NCBI GenBank assembly: GCA_937927795.1
Contig: CALBSF010000112.1
Coordinates: forward strand, 1-8,699
DNA: 8,699 bases
Reading direction: 5' to 3'
DNA from: an uncultured Rickettsiales bacterium
GTDB lineage: Bacteria > Pseudomonadota > Alphaproteobacteria > Rickettsiales > UBA1997
Shown: positions 7,291 through 8,699 of the stretch, piece by piece
Layout: every line of letters begins with the position of its first letter
Numbering within the stretch: position 1 is the stretch's first letter
Position numbers and translations under genes: made by a program
Notes under the pieces: generated by a model
What the model was told of the DNA's origin: nothing
The model's database searches: none
Seen by the model: only the letters and a program-made list of their open reading frames with translations

Positions 7291-7307
7291 AGTTATTTAT
7301 GTTTTTC

Positions 7308-7327
7308 GTGTCCGTCTGGTGTCCGTC
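7308..7327. repeat. 9-bp tandem direct repeat before the integrase gene
   Basis: GTGTCCGTC occurs at 7308-7316 and again at 7319-7327, two bases apart, for an 11-base period close to one helical turn. The pair lies between the predicted integrase promoter and its ATG, and about 140 bases from the tRNA core site. It could be integrase arm-binding sites or an autoregulatory operator. Confidence 0.6.
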
Positions 7328-7331
7328 AAAA

Positions 7332-7359
7332 ATCATAAATAATTGCAATTTTTTATCAA
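7332..7359 (-). promoter_or_regulatory. Candidate promoter of the integrase gene
   Basis: Minus-strand TTGATA (7354-7359), a 16-base spacer and TATGAT (7332-7337) lie about 41 bases before the ATG at 7290. Each box matches consensus at five of six bases. The predicted transcription start would fall at the edge of the 9-bp direct repeat. Confidence 0.4.
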
Positions 7360-7379
7360 GTATAAGTAATTAATTGTAA

Positions 7380-7388
7380 TGATATATA
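7380..7388 (+). promoter_or_regulatory. Candidate extended -10 promoter reading toward alr
   Basis: TGATATATA (TG-N-TATATA), overlapping a perfect TATAAT at 7385-7390, points right across the island edge. There is no good -35 box. Transcripts would begin near 7395 and pass through the tRNA fragment into alr, giving a leader of about 138 bases. It lies inside the island, so it would be a replacement promoter. Confidence 0.3.
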
Positions 7389-7466
7389 ATCGCTCTAGGT
7401 CAATAATATCAATGCTTTAGGAGCTTTAAGCCTTTTAAATTTTAGCTTTGCCAAAAATCATCATTT

Positions 7467-7516
7467 TTTGCATGGCATGCAAGAGGTCTTAAGTTCGAAT
7501 CTCGATAGCTCAACCA
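7467..7516 (+). other. 3' part of tRNA-Ala(GGC): integration (attachment) site
   Basis: The sequence fits tRNA positions 27-76: anticodon stem TTTGC/GCAAG, loop ATGGCAT with anticodon GGC at 7474-7476, variable AGGTC, T-loop TTCGAAT (7494-7500), 3' acceptor strand TAGCTCA, discriminator A and encoded CCA (7514-7516). U70 of the alanine G3-U70 identity pair is kept. The T-stem has one A-C mismatch and one G-T pair, which suits drift in a non-functional copy. Upstream of 7467 no D-arm or 5' acceptor strand can be found, so this is not a whole tRNA. It is best read as the displaced 3' part left when the island recombined into the gene, with crossover in or near the anticodon arm. Confidence 0.8.
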
Positions 7517-7532
7517 TTTACCACCTTTTTCT

Positions 7533-8636
7533 ATGCTTAGTTGGATTGAAATCAATACTAAAAACATCAAAAACAATATCAAAGAGCTAAAAAAACAACT
7601 TCACCTTAAAACCAAATTTATGGCAGTTGTTAAGGGAAATGCTTACGGCCATGGTCTTTTGGAAGTATCGCAAAATATTAAAAATGATGTTGATTATTTA
7701 AGTGTTTATGATTTTAACGACGCTTTAATTTTAAGAAAAAATAAAATTAAAACTCCGATTTTGGTTTTAGGCAGAAGCTTTAAGCAAGAGGCGTTAGATG
7801 CAGTAAAACATAATATCGAAATCACAATCACAACTTTTGATGTGCTTAAAGAAATTGCGGGGCTTAAAAAAAGGCCGCAAATTCATTTTTGTTTTGATAC
7901 TGGAATTGGTCGCGATGGGTTTAATTTGAGTGATTTAAGCGAAGTTGTAAAAATAACCACCAAAAATAAAATTGCCGTTAAAGGCCTATATATGCACTTT
8001 TCTGCGGCAGATGATAAGAATTCTGATGATTATAGCAAAAAGCAAGTTGATAATTTTTTGAAAATTAAAAAAGCTTTTGCAGATATAAATATCAAGCCTT
8101 TGTGCTATATTAGTGCTTCGGGCGGAGTTATGATGAAAAATTTTGGTTATGATTTTGATATGGTAAGAAGTGGCATTTCACTTTACGGAATGTGGCCTTC
8201 TGACGATGTTTATGAGCGTTTTAAAAATAAAATTAAATTAAAACCAGCGCTTAGTTTTAAAACTAAAATTGTGGAAATAAAATCGATGCCAAAGGGCAGT
8301 TTTATTGCCTATAATCGAACTTGCCAATTACAAAGAGATTCAAAAATTGCTATTTTGCCAGTTGGTTATTTTGATGGAATTTTGCGTAATGCTTCAAATA
8401 AAGCGCAGGTTTTAATTAAAGGAAAAAGATGTAATCAGCTAGGACGCGTAATGATGAATATGTTGATAATTGATGTTACCGAAATTAAAAATATCAAAGC
8501 TGGAAATATTGCAACTATTATTGGAAATGATGGTAAAGAAACAATAACAGCAGAAGAATGGGCTAATTGGGCACAAACTATTAATTATGAAATTACCACA
8601 AAACTGAGCGCGTTTTTGCCTCGAATTGTAAAATGA
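7533..8636 (+). CDS. alr: Alanine racemase
   Basis: A PLP enzyme that interconverts L- and D-alanine in the cytoplasm, supplying D-Ala for peptidoglycan. Its 367 residues are normal length. N-terminal TIM barrel: MLSWIEINTKNIKNNI at the start, then AVVKGNAYGHG with the PLP-binding Lys at K34, DTGIGRDGF with R127, MHFSAAD, and VRSGISLYG with R212. C-terminal beta domain: FIAYNRT with the catalytic Tyr at Y260, LPVGYFDGILR, GRVMMN, and INYEITTKLSAFLPRIVK closing the protein. Small departures are the usual Y-G-R read as Y-N-R and the usual M-D-Q read as M-N-M; neither removes the Lys/Tyr pair. There is no Shine-Dalgarno sequence before the ATG, which lies only 16 bases after the tRNA fragment's CCA. 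It is chromosomal sequence flanking the island, and its original promoter was probably upstream of the tRNA gene. Confidence 0.95.
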   Translation: MLSWIEINTKNIKNNIKELKKQLHLKTKFMAVVKGNAYGHGLLEVSQNIKNDVDYLSVYDFNDALILRKNKIKTPILVLGRSFKQEALDAVKHNIEITITTFDVLKEIAGLKKRPQIHFCFDTGIGRDGFNLSDLSEVVKITTKNKIAVKGLYMHFSAADDKNSDDYSKKQVDNFLKIKKAFADINIKPLCYISASGGVMMKNFGYDFDMVRSGISLYGMWPSDDVYERFKNKIKLKPALSFKTKIVEIKSMPKGSFIAYNRTCQLQRDSKIAILPVGYFDGILRNASNKAQVLIKGKRCNQLGRVMMNMLIIDVTEIKNIKAGNIATIIGNDGKETITAEEWANWAQTINYEITTKLSAFLPRIVK

Positions 8637-8664
8637 TTGGTAATTATAGCATATCCCTAAACGA

Positions 8665-8697
8665 TTGACACTTTTTAACAAAAAGATTTTATCTTTT
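8665..8697 (+). promoter_or_regulatory. TTGACA box with inverted repeat after alr
   Basis: TTGACA (8665-8670) is followed 17 bases later by TTTATC, a poor -10. The spacer and -10 overlap AAAAGAT-TTT-ATCTTTT (8681-8697), a perfect 7-bp inverted repeat. This could be the promoter or operator of the next gene, outside the window, or an AT-rich stem after alr. Evidence is weak. Confidence 0.25.
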
Positions 8698-8699
8698 GA

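Larger units (their letters stand above)
1..7466. mobile_element. Integrated genomic island (right part; left end outside window)
   Basis: The right edge is set by the point where tRNA-Ala 3' sequence begins (7467). Next to that edge is a tyrosine integrase remnant reading away from it, the usual layout of tRNA-targeting elements. All genes left of the edge are on the minus strand and are accessory in type: integrase, solitary toxin, HTH-nuclease-TPR-PIN protein, ApeA-like HEPN protein, MNT remnant. To the right is housekeeping alr on the other strand. Because only the tRNA 3' part is here, the rebuilt intact tRNA should lie beyond the left edge of the window, so the element is longer than 7.4 kb. 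That the whole left part is one element, rather than stacked insertions, is inference. Confidence 0.6.

Noticed and set aside
7436..7516. A complete tRNA gene ending at 7516
   Set aside because: A TAGCT at 7443-7447 resembles tRNA positions 8-12, but there is no D-stem pairing, no GG in the D-loop and no strand to pair with the 3' acceptor. Only the 3' part is supported.
8439..8681. 80-residue minus-strand frame
   Set aside because: Mostly antisense to the alr C-terminus, and its Cys/Phe/Asn-rich translation is typical of a reverse shadow of AT-rich coding sequence.
1..8699. CRISPR array, insertion-sequence ends or rRNA
   Set aside because: No regularly spaced repeats, transposase motifs or conserved rRNA sequence were found on either strand; the only tandem repeat is the 9-bp pair near the integrase.

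Overview
The window is AT-rich bacterial DNA using the standard code (TGA ends both the MazF-like gene and alr; TGG encodes Trp). It holds one end of a genomic island beside a chromosomal housekeeping gene. The boundary is near 7467. To its right lie the 3' part of a tRNA-Ala(GGC) gene (7467-7516) and, 16 bases on, alanine racemase (7533-8636, + strand). To its left, everything is on the minus strand and looks accessory. The host is uncertain. The alanine racemase opening and the MazF-like protein resemble proteins I associate with Patescibacteria (CPR), while the integrase resembles those common in Alphaproteobacteria. I lean to Patescibacteria without being able to prove it.

Region by region. 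1-163: start of a membrane protein running off the left edge. 223-1677: an ApeA-like HEPN protein, a putative phage-triggered RNase. 1699-1884: a decayed nucleotidyltransferase (MNT) remnant just upstream of it. 1966-5280: a 1104-residue protein combining an Xre-type HTH, a PD-(D/E)XK nuclease-like domain, a TPR-like helical middle and a PIN-like RNase domain. 5361-5382: a strong hairpin. 5389-5772: a MazF/PemK-like toxin with no visible antitoxin. 5773-6106: no confident gene; it holds the toxin's promoter and a 74-codon open frame without a start codon. 6107-7290: a tyrosine integrase broken by a frameshift and an in-frame stop. 7291-7466: the integrase promoter, a 9-bp direct repeat and the island edge.

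Taken together, this reads as a defence or conflict island carried in by a tRNA-Ala-targeting integrase that has since died, leaving the cargo fixed in place. The cargo encodes several separate nuclease folds (HEPN, PIN, PD-(D/E)XK, MazF). The large HTH-nuclease-TPR-PIN protein is the best candidate for an undescribed system. Insertion also separated alr from the tRNA gene and promoter that would have been directly upstream of it. The intact tRNA-Ala is predicted to lie left of position 1.
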